Shown: piece after piece, positions 7,959 to 16,476 of the stretch
Layout of the letters: each line of letters opens with the position of its first letter
Numbering within the stretch: the first letter of the stretch is position 1
From: Sphingomonas echinoides ATCC 14820
GTDB lineage: Bacteria; Pseudomonadota; Alphaproteobacteria; Sphingomonadales; Sphingomonadaceae
Reading direction: 5' to 3'
DNA length: 64,000 nucleotides
NCBI RefSeq assembly: GCF_000241465.1
Contig: NZ_JH584235.1
Coordinates: 2,476,779-2,540,778, forward strand
Made by a program: the position numbers and the translations under genes
Notes under the pieces: model-generated
The model's input: the letters and a program-made list of their open reading frames with translations, nothing else
What the model was told of the DNA's origin: nothing
Databases searched by the model: none

Positions 7959-8551
7959 GAGTTGTGCTGGCGTCGCAAAGCGCACCGCGACGCGCGATGT
8001 TGGCCGCAGCGGGCGTGCCGTTCGAGGCGGTCTCTGCCGGGGTCGACGAGGATTCCGCCAAAGCGGCCCTCCTCGCTGACGGCTTTGGCGCGCGCGACAT
8101 GGCCGATGCGCTGGCGGAGCTGAAGGCGATCAAAGTGTCCTCGGGGGATGGCCAGGCGCTGGTACTGGGCTGCGATTCGGTTGTCGCGCTCGAAGACGGC
8201 TCGATGCTCGACAAGCCGCGCGACCGAGCCGAGGCGGCCGAGCATTTGCGCAGGCTCTCGGGCAAGCGCCACGAACTGGTCAGCGCGGCGGTGATGGCCG
8301 AGGGCGGACGCCCGGTGTGGCGAGTCGTCGATCGTGCGCGGATGCATGTCCGCCCGCTATCGGACGCGTTCATCGAATCGTATCTCGATCTCGAATGGCC
8401 CGAAATCGCGTGGTGCGTCGGCTGCTATCGGATCGAGGGTCCCGGCGCGCAATTGTTCAGCCGGATCGAAGGCAGCCAGTTCACCGTGCTCGGTCTGCCG
8501 TTGCTTCCGGTGCTGGATTATCTGCGGGTACGCGGGGTGATGACGTCATGA
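7955..8551 (+). CDS. maf: Maf family nucleoside-triphosphate pyrophosphatase
   Basis: House-cleaning enzyme that hydrolyses non-canonical or modified nucleoside triphosphates to monophosphates. The 198-residue product begins MRVVLASQSAPRRAML, a variant of the Maf S-x-S-P-R-R motif. It also has the catalytic segment LGCDSVVALEDG and the block KPRDRAEAAEHLRRLSGKRH. It is coupled by ATGA overlaps to ppsR upstream and aroE downstream. Whether it prefers dTTP/UTP or m7GTP cannot be decided from the sequence alone. Confidence 0.9.
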   Translation: MRVVLASQSAPRRAMLAAAGVPFEAVSAGVDEDSAKAALLADGFGARDMADALAELKAIKVSSGDGQALVLGCDSVVALEDGSMLDKPRDRAEAAEHLRRLSGKRHELVSAAVMAEGGRPVWRVVDRARMHVRPLSDAFIESYLDLEWPEIAWCVGCYRIEGPGAQLFSRIEGSQFTVLGLPLLPVLDYLRVRGVMTS

Positions 8552-9360
8552 TGTTCGCCGAAGTGATCGGGGATCCGATCAACCATTCCAAATCGCCGCT
8601 GATCCATGGCTTCTGGATCGAAGCGCTCGGGCTCGAGGCGAAATACGCGGCCCAGCAGGTGACCGCGGCGGGGTTGGGCGGGTATTTCGCCGAACGCGCG
8701 ACCGATCCGAACTGGCGCGGATGCAACGTCACCCTTCCCCATAAGGAAGCCGTGTTCGATCATATCGCCGATCCGGGGGGCGTGCGCGGGTCGATTGGCG
8801 CGGCTAATACCGTTTTTCGTACCGAGGACGGTACGCTCGCTTGCACCAACACCGACGCGGCCGGCTTTTACGCGCCGATCGCCGAACTCAACCTTGCCGG
8901 TGCGCCGGTGGTGGTGATCGGGGCGGGCGGGGCAGCGCGGGCGGTGCTGTTCGCATTGTCGCGGCTCGGCGTCGGACCGGTGACGATCCTCAACCGCAAT
9001 GTGCTGAAGGCGGCGGCCTTGCTGTCGTCCTTCGGATTGAAAGGCAAGGCGCTGCCGCTCGACGCGACGCTGCCGCCGGCGGCGCTGCTGGTCAATGCAA
9101 GCGCGCTCGGCATGGTCGGTCAAGCGTCGCTCGATCTTGATCTCGGACCCCTGCCCGACGACGCGCTGGTCTATGACGTGGTCTATGCCCCGCTCGAAAC
9201 GCCGTTGCTGGCAGCGGCGCGGGCGCGGGAACTGGAGACGGTCGACGGTCTGGACATGCTGATCGCGCAGGCGGCGCTGGCGTTCGAATTGTTCTTCGGC
9301 GTGACGCCACCGCGCGACGAGGCCAGCGATGACCAGCTACGGGCGCTTTTGACGGCATGA
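8548..9360 (+). CDS. aroE: shikimate dehydrogenase (NADP+)
   Basis: Reduces 3-dehydroshikimate to shikimate in aromatic amino-acid synthesis. Substrate-binding residues are visible in NHSKSPLIHGFW (12-23), the catalytic Lys66 in NVTLPHKEAVF and the Asp in CTNTDAAGFY. The NADP Rossmann motif is VVIGAGGAARAVLFAL. Length is 270 aa from the ATG at 8548, which overlaps the maf stop; a second ATG follows immediately, and both fit. Confidence 0.95.
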   Translation: MMFAEVIGDPINHSKSPLIHGFWIEALGLEAKYAAQQVTAAGLGGYFAERATDPNWRGCNVTLPHKEAVFDHIADPGGVRGSIGAANTVFRTEDGTLACTNTDAAGFYAPIAELNLAGAPVVVIGAGGAARAVLFALSRLGVGPVTILNRNVLKAAALLSSFGLKGKALPLDATLPPAALLVNASALGMVGQASLDLDLGPLPDDALVYDVVYAPLETPLLAAARARELETVDGLDMLIAQAALAFELFFGVTPPRDEASDDQLRALLTA

Positions 9361-9953
9361 TTACGATTGGCCTGACCGGGTCGATCGGGATGGGCAAATC
9401 CACCGTGGCGGCGATGTTTGCCGAGGCGGGTATTCCGGTGTTCGATGCCGATGCCGCCGTGCACCGGCTGCAAGGCAAAGGCGGGCGGCTGGTCGACGCG
9501 ATCGAGGCGGCGTTTCCAGGGTCGACCGGTCCCGACGGTGTCGACCGCACGCGGCTTGGGCCGATGGTGCTGAACGATCCCGCCGCCTTCGCGCGACTCG
9601 AGGCGATCGTGCATCCGGCGGTGGGCGAGGAGCGCGCTGCCTTTCTCGTTCGCCATGCCGATGCGCCAATGGTGGTCTTCGACATTCCGTTATTGTTCGA
9701 AACCGGCGGCGAAACGCGGGTGGATGTCGTCGTCGTGGTGTCCGCGCCCGCGCCGATTCAGCGCGCGCGCGTGCTGGCGCGGCCCGGTATGTCCGTGGAA
9801 AAGCTCGATTCCATTCATGCGCGGCAACTGCCCGACGCCGAGAAAGTCGCACGGGCCGATTTTGTCGTGCCGACCGGCGGATCGCATGAGGATACGCGGC
9901 GTGCGGTCCATGCCATCATCGCTTGCTTAGCGACCCGCGACGTCCCACTATAA
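9357..9953 (+). CDS. coaE: dephospho-CoA kinase
   Basis: Last step of coenzyme A synthesis, phosphorylating the ribose 3-prime OH of dephospho-CoA. P-loop GSIGMGKST (8-16) is followed by the CoaE segment GIPVFDADAAVHRL and the lid region. Length is 198 aa, normal for the family. Coupled to aroE by a four-base overlap. The gene order aroE-coaE-dnaQ is well conserved in alphaproteobacteria. Confidence 0.95.
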   Translation: MITIGLTGSIGMGKSTVAAMFAEAGIPVFDADAAVHRLQGKGGRLVDAIEAAFPGSTGPDGVDRTRLGPMVLNDPAAFARLEAIVHPAVGEERAAFLVRHADAPMVVFDIPLLFETGGETRVDVVVVVSAPAPIQRARVLARPGMSVEKLDSIHARQLPDAEKVARADFVVPTGGSHEDTRRAVHAIIACLATRDVPL

Positions 9954-9960
9954 TGATCCT

Positions 9961-10650
9961 ATGCGTGAAATCGTCTTCGACACAGAAACCACCGGCTTCA
10001 GTTTTGCCGATGGCGATCGCATGGTGGAGATCGGTTGCCTCGAGATGGTCAACCGCGTCGAGACCGGTCGCACCTTCCACGCGTATTTTCACCCGGAGCG
10101 GTCCATGCCGCCCGAGGCGCAACGCGTCCACGGCCTGAGCGACGCCTTCCTGGCGGACAAGCCGCTGTTTCCGCATCTGGTCGACGATCTGCTCGACTTT
10201 ATCGGGGACAGCCCGCTCGTCGCGCACAATGCCAGCTTCGATTTCGGCTTTCTCAACGGCGAGTTGAAGCGCTGCGGGCGCACCACCGTCGCAATGGAGC
10301 GGATGGTCGATACCGTCGCGATGGCGAGAATGCGCCATCCGGGTGCAAAGCACAGCCTGGATGCCCTGTGCAGCCGCTACGGCATCGATCGCAGCCACCG
10401 CACCTTGCACGGGGCTTTGCTCGACGCGCAACTGCTGGCGCAGGTGTATGTCGAGCTGACCGGGGGGCGGCAGATCGGACTGGTGCTGGTCAGCGAAGCC
10501 GTCGAAGAAAGCGAGGTCATGGCCCCGGTTGCGCCAACCGTGGTGCGAGCGCCACGCGTGTTTGCGGTGAGTGACGCAGACCGTGCCCGGCACGCAGCGT
10601 TCTTGAAGACCGTGGTCAATCCTTTGTGGGGGAGCGACCACACAATGTGA
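9961..10650 (+). CDS. dnaQ: DNA polymerase III epsilon subunit (3'-5' proofreading exonuclease)
   Basis: The 229-residue product has the three exonuclease motifs of the DEDDh family: FDTETTGF (Asp7, Glu9), AHNASFDFGFLN, and HRTLHGALLDAQLLAQVY with the general-base His and final Asp. The C-terminal tail would bind the polymerase alpha subunit. It starts seven bases after coaE in the same operon, on the leading strand away from oriC. Confidence 0.95.
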   Translation: MREIVFDTETTGFSFADGDRMVEIGCLEMVNRVETGRTFHAYFHPERSMPPEAQRVHGLSDAFLADKPLFPHLVDDLLDFIGDSPLVAHNASFDFGFLNGELKRCGRTTVAMERMVDTVAMARMRHPGAKHSLDALCSRYGIDRSHRTLHGALLDAQLLAQVYVELTGGRQIGLVLVSEAVEESEVMAPVAPTVVRAPRVFAVSDADRARHAAFLKTVVNPLWGSDHTM

Positions 10651-10734
10651 TTTGGGGGGCCGTGGCACCCGGACGGTGTCAACTGCCAGCTGACGATCGT
10701 CACAACGACGCCAGCCTATTGAAGGAGAAGGTTC

Positions 10735-11325
10735 ATGGATATTCGGGTTTCCGGCCATCAGGTCGAGACGGGCGCGGCCCTCAAGACCCATGTCGACGAC
10801 CGGCTCCAAGCCATCGCCACCAAATATTTCGCGCGCGCCATCTCGGCGCAGGTCACCTTCGGCAAGGGGCCGCACGATAATCGCTTCACCTGCGATATCA
10901 TCGCCCACGTCATGCAAGGCCTTATCCTGAAAGGCCGCGGCGACGCATCCGAGGCGCACGCCGCTTTCGAAGGTGCCGCGAGCAAGATCGAAAAACAATT
11001 GCGCCGTTACATGCGACGTCTGAAAGACCGCAATGGCGGGTCCGTCACGGCCGTGGTGATGGATGCAGGGGGTGCCGCCGATAATGCCGGCTACACCGTT
11101 TTCCAGGAAAGCACCGCCGAGGAGGAGGTCGAGGACTATCCGCTGATCGTCGCGGAGACACGTGTCGACGTGCCGGAGGCGTCGGTGTCGGACGCGGTGA
11201 TGATGCTCGATTTGCGCAACACCACCGCCTTGCTGTTCCGCAACAGCGGCTCTGGCACCTATAATATGGTCTATCGCCGCGGCGATGGCACGATCGGGTG
11301 GGTCGAACCCCAGCGCCAGGCCTGA
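10735..11325 (+). CDS. hpf: ribosome hibernation-promoting factor, long form
   Basis: A 196-residue protein with the N-terminal S30AE/YfiA domain (about 1-110, starting MDIRVSGHQVETGAALKTHV) that sits in the 30S decoding channel. The C-terminal long-HPF dimerisation domain (about 130-190, with TRVDVPEASVSDAVMML and the GDGTIGWVEP end) gives 100S ribosome dimers. A clear ribosome-binding site, AAGGAGAAGG, precedes the ATG. Its neighbour ptsN suggests the common hpf-ptsN pairing, though no rpoN gene is adjacent here. Confidence 0.94.
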   Translation: MDIRVSGHQVETGAALKTHVDDRLQAIATKYFARAISAQVTFGKGPHDNRFTCDIIAHVMQGLILKGRGDASEAHAAFEGAASKIEKQLRRYMRRLKDRNGGSVTAVVMDAGGAADNAGYTVFQESTAEEEVEDYPLIVAETRVDVPEASVSDAVMMLDLRNTTALLFRNSGSGTYNMVYRRGDGTIGWVEPQRQA

Positions 11326-11338
11326 TCGCGGTTGCTAT

Positions 11339-11365
11339 GCGAGCATGTCCTAGTGGCATGCTCGC
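11339..11365 (+). terminator. hairpin after hpf
   Basis: GCGAGCATG and CATGCTCGC form a perfect 9-base stem with a 9-base loop, 13 bases after the hpf stop. Only GCTTT follows rather than a long T-run, so it may act as a weak terminator or an mRNA-stabilising end within an hpf-ptsN transcript. Confidence 0.45.
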
Positions 11366-11438
11366 GCTTTCGCGGTTGCAGGATCGGCGCTATGGGCCTG
11401 CCACAAGACCCCGCCGTCACGCGGGCATGAGGATCGTA

Positions 11439-11906
11439 ATGACCGACCTGCACGATATTCTGGTGCCCGACGCGGTGCTTGAGCGCGTGAGCGTGGGAAC
11501 CCGCAAGGCGTTGTTCCATCAACTCGCGGCGGCGGCGGCGGCCGTCTACGGCCTGGATGCCGGGGTCGTGCAAGACGCGGTGGCGACGCGCGAAAAACTG
11601 GGATCGACGGCGTTTGGCGGTGGTGTGGCGATCCCGCATGGCAAGGTGCCGGGTTTGACGCAGGTGCGCGGGGTGTTTGCCCGCTTGGCGCATCCGCTCG
11701 ACTTTGACGCGGTTGATGATCTTCCGGTCGACGTCGTGTTCATGCTGGTATCGCCGCCCGATGCGGGCGCGACTCATCTCAAGGCGTTGGCACGCGTGTC
11801 GCGCGCGTTGCGTGATCAGTTGCTGGTCGAAAAGCTGCGCGGTGCGGGGTCGCGCGATGCGCTGGTCGCTCTGTTGACCGCAGAGCAGGTCCGTGACGCA
11901 GCCTGA
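11439..11906 (+). CDS. ptsN: PTS IIA-like nitrogen-regulatory protein PtsN
   Basis: EIIA-Ntr of the regulatory nitrogen phosphotransferase system. It accepts phosphate on His67 in GGGVAIPHGKV, and the family start DLHDILVPDAVLERV is present. Length is 155 aa from the ATG at 11439, chosen because GAGGA lies five bases upstream; an in-frame ATG at 11427 would add four residues. It probably senses PEP/nitrogen status and modulates potassium or nitrogen functions, as in other proteobacteria. The 3-prime end overlaps the following thioesterase gene by 14 bases. Confidence 0.92.
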   Translation: MTDLHDILVPDAVLERVSVGTRKALFHQLAAAAAAVYGLDAGVVQDAVATREKLGSTAFGGGVAIPHGKVPGLTQVRGVFARLAHPLDFDAVDDLPVDVVFMLVSPPDAGATHLKALARVSRALRDQLLVEKLRGAGSRDALVALLTAEQVRDAA

Positions 11907-12366
11907 GAGCGCTCCCGGTCCATCCGGGCAAGCCGCGCATTTTCGGGCGTTGGAGGCGCTATATGCGGCGGCGCCGATCAACCGGTTGTTTGAATCGACT
12001 CTGGTCATCCCCGAGCCCGGCCTTGCCCGGATCCATTTCACGATCGATCAGCGGTATTTTCACGCAGGCGGGGCCGCGCACGGGACGAGCTATTTCAAGA
12101 TGCTCGACGATGCCGCTTTTTACGCGGCGAACAGCCTTTTGACCGATCGTTTTTTGCTCACCACCGCGTTCAATCTGCTGCTGACCAAACCCCTGCGCGA
12201 AGGGCCGGTGACGGCCGAGGGGCGCTGGATATCCGGGCAACGCCGGGTGTTCGTCGCCGAAGCGCGGTTGATCGACGCTGAGGGCGAGGAAGCGGCGCGC
12301 GGCACCGGAACGTTCATGCGATCGCGCATCGCCTTGGCAGGGTTGCCCGGCTACCGCACCGAATGA
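11893..12366 (+). CDS. PaaI-type hotdog-fold thioesterase
   Basis: A 157-residue protein with a GTG start inside the end of ptsN. The hotdog fold is suggested by FHAGGAAHGTSYFKMLDDAAFYAANSLL, resembling the HGG-x-x-x-x-L-x-D segment of PaaI/YbgC acyl-CoA thioesterases, followed by beta strands with FNLLLTKPLREGPVTAEGR. The natural acyl-CoA is unknown. It overlaps its neighbours on both sides, so it is probably co-transcribed with ptsN and DUF1491. Confidence 0.82.
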   Translation: MTQPESAPGPSGQAAHFRALEALYAAAPINRLFESTLVIPEPGLARIHFTIDQRYFHAGGAAHGTSYFKMLDDAAFYAANSLLTDRFLLTTAFNLLLTKPLREGPVTAEGRWISGQRRVFVAEARLIDAEGEEAARGTGTFMRSRIALAGLPGYRTE

Positions 12367-12704
12367 TGGGCACGCTGCCTTCCGGTATCCTGGTATCGGC
12401 CTTGTTGAAGCGCGTGAACGATTCCGGCGGGATGGGGATGGTGCGTGCCCGCGGCGATGCGCAATCTGGAGCTATCCTATTGTTATTAAATGAAAATAAT
12501 GGAACTTCCAAAGTGATGGAGCGCGCGCTTGATCTGCTCGGCAAGGTGATTTTGGTCGAGACCGGGCCAGCCGATCCCACCGATGCGATAGCGCGCGAGG
12601 CGTATTGGCGCAGGCGCCGCGACCGCGACCCGGATTTGTGGGTGGTTGAACTGGACATCCCGTCGGCGGAACGATTCGCCGCAGAAACGATCGCCTCCGG
12701 TTGA
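12363..12704 (+). CDS. DUF1491 family protein
   Basis: A 113-residue protein of a family found mainly in alphaproteobacteria. Visible blocks are LPSGILVSALLKRVNDSGGMGMV, the central strand ILLLLNE and the C-terminal AYWRRRRDRDPDLWVVELD, the most recognisable family feature. No catalytic residues are evident and no function is known. Start codon overlaps the thioesterase stop (ATGA). Confidence 0.82.
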   Translation: MMGTLPSGILVSALLKRVNDSGGMGMVRARGDAQSGAILLLLNENNGTSKVMERALDLLGKVILVETGPADPTDAIAREAYWRRRRDRDPDLWVVELDIPSAERFAAETIASG

Positions 12705-12859
12705 CCATATTCGATATCCCCCTAGAAGTCGGGGTATTAGCCACGTGCGTTGTGCCGTGTCGGGTGCGATCCGACCAGGTTACGCAGTCGGGGGGCTGTC
12801 CGGCGGGGTGACAATCGGGTCGACCCTGTCCGCGCACCAACCGCATTTTTGTAGTGTTC

Positions 12860-13504
12860 ATGTCGTTTTCGAATCGCGTCGCAAGCCTCGCGGCGTTCTC
12901 TTTGGCCATAACCGCTCTCATCGGTCTCGGCACTCCGGGCTTCGCTCAAGACCTTGGTCGTGTCATCAACGCCCAGTCTCAGCCTTCCGTTCCACAGCCC
13001 GTTTTGAATCCAGCCGTCGCGACGACGGTAACGAATGCGCCTTCGCTTCCCGACGCCAAGGCCGATGACGAGCAAGACGATGACAGCGTGGCCTATGGCA
13101 CGCTGGACGCTGCGGTCGCCGCCCAGGCCATTCCCGACACGATCGATGAAGAATTGCAGTGCATGGCCGGCGCGATTTATTTCGAAGCCAAAGGCGAGCC
13201 GCTCAGTGGCCAGCTTGCCGTCGCCGAAGTCATTCTCAACCGCTCCAAGTCGGGTCGCTTCCCCAAGACGGTGTGTTCGGTTGTGAAGCAGCCCGGTCAA
13301 TTTTCGTTCGTACGCGGTGGTCGGGTTCCAACCGTCTCGCAGAACAAGCAATATCGCACCGCGCTTGCGGTCGCTCGCGTCGCCCTCGCCGATGTCTGGG
13401 ACAGCCCGGCGTCGGGCGCGATGTATTTCCATGCGCGCGGTGTCGCCGCAGGCTGGCATCGCGAACAGGTTGCCGCGATCGGGAACCACGTCTTTTTCCG
13501 GTGA
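12860..13504 (+). CDS. secreted SleB-type cell wall hydrolase
   Basis: A 214-residue protein with a signal peptide (about residues 1-28, hydrophobic LAAFSLAITALIGLG ending FAQ). A low-complexity linker follows, then a C-terminal Hydrolase_2 (SleB/CwlJ) domain starting ELQCMAGAIYFEAKGEPLSGQ and continuing through VAEVILNRSKSGRFP and WDSPASGAMYFHA. The catalytic Glu is likely in the YFEAKGE segment. It should act on peptidoglycan in the periplasm. An alternative GTG start lies six bases upstream. The 155-base gap before it holds nothing I can name. Confidence 0.87.
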   Translation: MSFSNRVASLAAFSLAITALIGLGTPGFAQDLGRVINAQSQPSVPQPVLNPAVATTVTNAPSLPDAKADDEQDDDSVAYGTLDAAVAAQAIPDTIDEELQCMAGAIYFEAKGEPLSGQLAVAEVILNRSKSGRFPKTVCSVVKQPGQFSFVRGGRVPTVSQNKQYRTALAVARVALADVWDSPASGAMYFHARGVAAGWHREQVAAIGNHVFFR

Positions 13505-13553
13505 ACCAGCACGTCCTGTTTGACGTGTTCGCCTAATGTTCTAAAGTCGGGGG

Positions 13554-14060
13554 ATGCTATCGTCGTCCCCCGACTCCGCGCTTCCGGTATCAAGCCCGCT
13601 GGATATGCCGTTCTGCGCCGCCCACGTCGTGCGCGGTACGGTGCGCATGCTGTTGCGCCACGATCTGGTCGCGTTGGCCGAAGTCCCGCTCGACGGCAAT
13701 CGCCGCGCCGATTTGATGGCGATCGATGCGCGCGGTCAAATCGTGATCGTGGAGGTGAAGGTGTCCCGCGCGGATCTGCTCGGCGACGCCAAATGGACCG
13801 ACTATCTTGATTGCTGCGATCGCTTTTATTGGGCGGTTCCGCACGGATTCGATGCTACCCCGCTCCACGGAATGGCCTTTTTGCCCGAACGCACCGGGAT
13901 CATCGTGGCGGATCGCTATGATGCGGCGATCGTGCGCGAAGCGCATAGCGTGCCATTGTCCGCTGCCACGCGGAAACGGGCGACGCTCGCCTTTGGGCGG
14001 CGCGCCGGGCGCCGCTTGATCGGGTTGATCGACCCGGAGGCCGATGTCGGTTTGGGGTGA
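13554..14060 (+). CDS. mmcB: MmcB family DNA repair protein
   Basis: A 168-residue protein with a PD-(D/E)xK nuclease-like core: NRRADLMAIDARGQIVIVEVKVSRADL supplies the Asp and the Glu-x-Lys pair. The following DAKWTDYLDCCDRFYWAVP is typical of MmcB, a family described in alphaproteobacteria and placed in the DNA-damage response in Caulobacter. The N-terminal 17 residues are weakly conserved and Met18 is a possible alternative start. Convergent with the ankyrin gene, four bases apart. Confidence 0.85.
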   Translation: MLSSSPDSALPVSSPLDMPFCAAHVVRGTVRMLLRHDLVALAEVPLDGNRRADLMAIDARGQIVIVEVKVSRADLLGDAKWTDYLDCCDRFYWAVPHGFDATPLHGMAFLPERTGIIVADRYDAAIVREAHSVPLSAATRKRATLAFGRRAGRRLIGLIDPEADVGLG

Positions 14061-14064
14061 AGCG

Positions 14065-14682
14065 TTACAGCTTGGGCCCGGAGACGCCGCGGCGTTCCTT
14101 TTTGGGCGTGGCGTCGATCATCGTTGTAATTGCCGATCCGCGCTTATCCTGATGCGCATAGTCGCGCGCCGAAAATCCCTGCAGCCGATCGGTCTGGTCG
14201 GGATCGGCCCCTAGATCGAGAAGCGCGCGCACCATCGTTGCGTCGCGCCGCTGCACCGCGACGATCAGCGCCGTCTCGCCGCTGGCGTTGGCGAGGTTGA
14301 TGTTGCCGCCACTCTTTGCGAGCACCTGAATCATTTCCAGCCGCCCGAGGCGCGCCGCCAGCAGGATGCCGGATTCCCCGCGACGATCTTTCAGATTGGC
14401 ATCGGCCCCTTTTGACAGGAGATAATTCAAATACGGCATGTCGCCGCGCCGCACGACGATGTGGATCGCGCCTTCCCCCGAATCCACATCGCGGGTGTTG
14501 ACCACTGTCGCCCCGGGCTTGTCGAGAAAGCCGATGACCTCGTCATTCTTCCCATCCTTGATCGCCTGCAGAAATTTATAGCCGGGCGACTGGCCGAGCT
14601 GCGCGGCCGCAGGACCGGCGGTGATGGCGAGGGGGGCGGTGGCGAGCAACGCAAGGGCGATGGAGGCGGTGCGGAGGGTCAT
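14065..14682 (-). CDS. exported ankyrin-repeat protein
   Basis: A 205-residue protein with an N-terminal signal peptide (MTLRTASIALALLATAPLAI, ending AAAQ). At least four ankyrin repeats follow, recognisable from GEGAIHIVVRRGDMPYLNYLL, RGESGILLAARLGRLEMIQVL and GETALIVAVQRRDATMVRALL. Ankyrin repeats mediate protein-protein contacts; the partner, presumably periplasmic, is unknown. The ATG at 14682 is chosen because the signal peptide starts there. Confidence 0.87.
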   Translation of the reverse strand: MTLRTASIALALLATAPLAITAGPAAAQLGQSPGYKFLQAIKDGKNDEVIGFLDKPGATVVNTRDVDSGEGAIHIVVRRGDMPYLNYLLSKGADANLKDRRGESGILLAARLGRLEMIQVLAKSGGNINLANASGETALIVAVQRRDATMVRALLDLGADPDQTDRLQGFSARDYAHQDKRGSAITTMIDATPKKERRGVSGPKL

Positions 14683-14755
14683 CGAAAACGTCCTGGCATG
14701 GTCGAGAGACACGAGCGGTTTGGAGCAAAGCTTGCGCCCGATGACCTAACAGATC

Positions 14756-15364
14756 ATGGCTAGTCGCGCTATGAACCAGATCGCCCGTGCGCTTTCCGCG
14801 CTGTTTCTTGCTGTTTTACCGGTCGCCTGTAGCGGGCCCGCCACACCGGCGCGTGCACCGCTGGACGGCGTTGCGCTCGGCGGTCCGTTCACACTGACCG
14901 ACCAGGATGGCCGGGTGCGCACCGATCGCGATTTCGCCGGGCGCTATCGCATTATGTATTTTGGCTACACCTTTTGCCCCGATGTGTGTCCGACCGATAT
15001 GCAGACGATTGGCGCGGGCTTGCGCGTGTTTGAGGGCAAGGACGCCAAGCGCGGGGCAAAGGTGGTACCGATCTTCGTCACCGTCGACCCCAAGCGGGAT
15101 ACCCCCGCCGTGTTGAAGGCATTTGTATCCGCCTTCCACCCGCGCATGGTTGGCCTGACGGGCAGTCCACAGGCGATCGCGGCGGTCGCCAAGGAATATG
15201 GCGCGTATTTCGAAGCGGAAAAGCCCAATGCCGAGGGCGGCTATCTGGTGGCGCACGCGCGGCTTGCCTATCTTATGGATCCGGCGGGTAAGCCCGTCGC
15301 CTTGCTGCCGCAGGACAAGACGCCGCAGGACGTCGCGACCGAACTCGACCGATGGGTACGATGA
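14756..15364 (+). CDS. SCO1/SenC family copper chaperone lipoprotein
   Basis: A 202-residue membrane-anchored thioredoxin-fold protein. Signal peptide with lipobox LPVACS (Cys25), then the copper-binding CxxxC in FGYTFCPDVCPTDMQ and the distal His in EGGYLVAHARLAYLMD. SCO proteins deliver copper to the CuA centre of cytochrome c oxidase or act as thiol oxidoreductases. A shorter start at MNQIAR (14771) is equally plausible. Ten bases separate it from ycgN. Confidence 0.92.
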   Translation: MASRAMNQIARALSALFLAVLPVACSGPATPARAPLDGVALGGPFTLTDQDGRVRTDRDFAGRYRIMYFGYTFCPDVCPTDMQTIGAGLRVFEGKDAKRGAKVVPIFVTVDPKRDTPAVLKAFVSAFHPRMVGLTGSPQAIAAVAKEYGAYFEAEKPNAEGGYLVAHARLAYLMDPAGKPVALLPQDKTPQDVATELDRWVR

Positions 15365-15373
15365 GCCACGCCA

Positions 15374-15805
15374 ATGACTAGCCGTTTCTGGGAAGAGCCG
15401 ATCGACACGCTCGATCGCGGGCAGTGGGAGGCGCTGTGTGATGGGTGCGGCAAATGCTGCGTCCACAAGCTGGAAGATGAGGAAACCGGCGAGCTGTTGC
15501 CGACCAACGTCTCGTGTCGGCTGCTCGATCGCGAAACGGCCTTATGTTCCAATTACAAGCATCGCCATGCCTATGTCAGCGAGTGCGTGCGGCTCAGCCG
15601 ATCGAATGTGCGAACGATCGACTGGCTGCCCGCGACGTGCGCGTACCGGCTGCGCGCGGCGGATGAACCGCTTTATGACTGGCATTACCTGGTCTGTGGG
15701 GATCGCGAGGCGGTGCACCGCGCCGGGCAGTCGGTGCGCGGCTGGACGGTGTCGGAGGACGATGCCGGCGAGCTGGAATTCCATCTGGTCGATCGCGAAT
15801 TGTGA
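15374..15805 (+). CDS. YcgN family cysteine-cluster protein
   Basis: A 143-residue protein with the Cys-rich motif LCDGCGKCC near the N-terminus and further cysteines at VSCRLLD, LCSNY, SECVRL and ATCAYR, arranged as in the YcgN/UPF0260 family, which may bind zinc or an Fe-S cluster. It starts TSRFWEEPIDTLDRGQWEALC, the standard family opening. The biochemical role is unknown. It overlaps the following peptidase gene by four bases. Confidence 0.9.
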   Translation: MTSRFWEEPIDTLDRGQWEALCDGCGKCCVHKLEDEETGELLPTNVSCRLLDRETALCSNYKHRHAYVSECVRLSRSNVRTIDWLPATCAYRLRAADEPLYDWHYLVCGDREAVHRAGQSVRGWTVSEDDAGELEFHLVDREL

Positions 15806-16476
15806 GCGCACCGCTCGAGGTCGTGCGCAACGCGCGGGCGCGGCGGGCACGGCTATCGGTGGATTCGGCAACGGGCCGTGTACGGCTGGTCCTACCGCCG
15901 CGGGCACCGCTGAAGCCCGCTTTGGCCTGGGCGGAAGGGAAAGCGGCGTGGATTGCGGCGCAGCGTGCGCGCTTGCCGCAGGCGCTCCCCTTCGAACCCG
16001 GCGCGCGCATTCCCTTCGGAGACGGCCAGTTGACGATCCTGTGGGATGAAGCCGCGCCGCGCCGAGTCGAGCGCGACGGTAGCATCCTGCGCTGCGGGGG
16101 CACGCGCGATGGCCTGTCACGACGCGTGGGTTTGTGGTTGAAGCGCGAGGCGCTGCGCGTGTTGAGCGACGAAACGGCGGAATTCGCCGCGCGCGCCGGG
16201 GTCAGCGTGACCAAGGTCGCGATTGGCGACCCCAAGACGCGCTGGGGCAGTTGCGCGTCGAGCGGCACGATCCGCTACAGCTGGCGGTTGATCCTGATGC
16301 CCGATTTCGTGCGCCGCTCCACCGTCGCGCATGAAGTCGCGCACCGCTTGCACATGAACCACAGCGCGCATTTCTACCGTGTGCTGGCGCTGCTCGACGA
16401 ACGCGATCCCGACGACTCGCGCCGCTGGCTGCGCGGGAACGGTGCCGCGATTCACTGGGTCGGGCGCGAATCCTGA
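15802..16476 (+). CDS. YgjP/DUF45 family zinc metallopeptidase
   Basis: A 224-residue protein with the gluzincin motif HEVAHRLHMNHSAHFYRV. The two His of HEVAH and the downstream His are zinc ligands and Glu is the catalytic base. The segment PKTRWGSCASSGTIRYSWRLILMP just before it is the YgjP/WLM signature. Probably cytosolic; substrates are unknown. The last 25 bases overlap the convergent penicillin-binding protein gene. Confidence 0.9.
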   Translation: MSAPLEVVRNARARRARLSVDSATGRVRLVLPPRAPLKPALAWAEGKAAWIAAQRARLPQALPFEPGARIPFGDGQLTILWDEAAPRRVERDGSILRCGGTRDGLSRRVGLWLKREALRVLSDETAEFAARAGVSVTKVAIGDPKTRWGSCASSGTIRYSWRLILMPDFVRRSTVAHEVAHRLHMNHSAHFYRVLALLDERDPDDSRRWLRGNGAAIHWVGRES

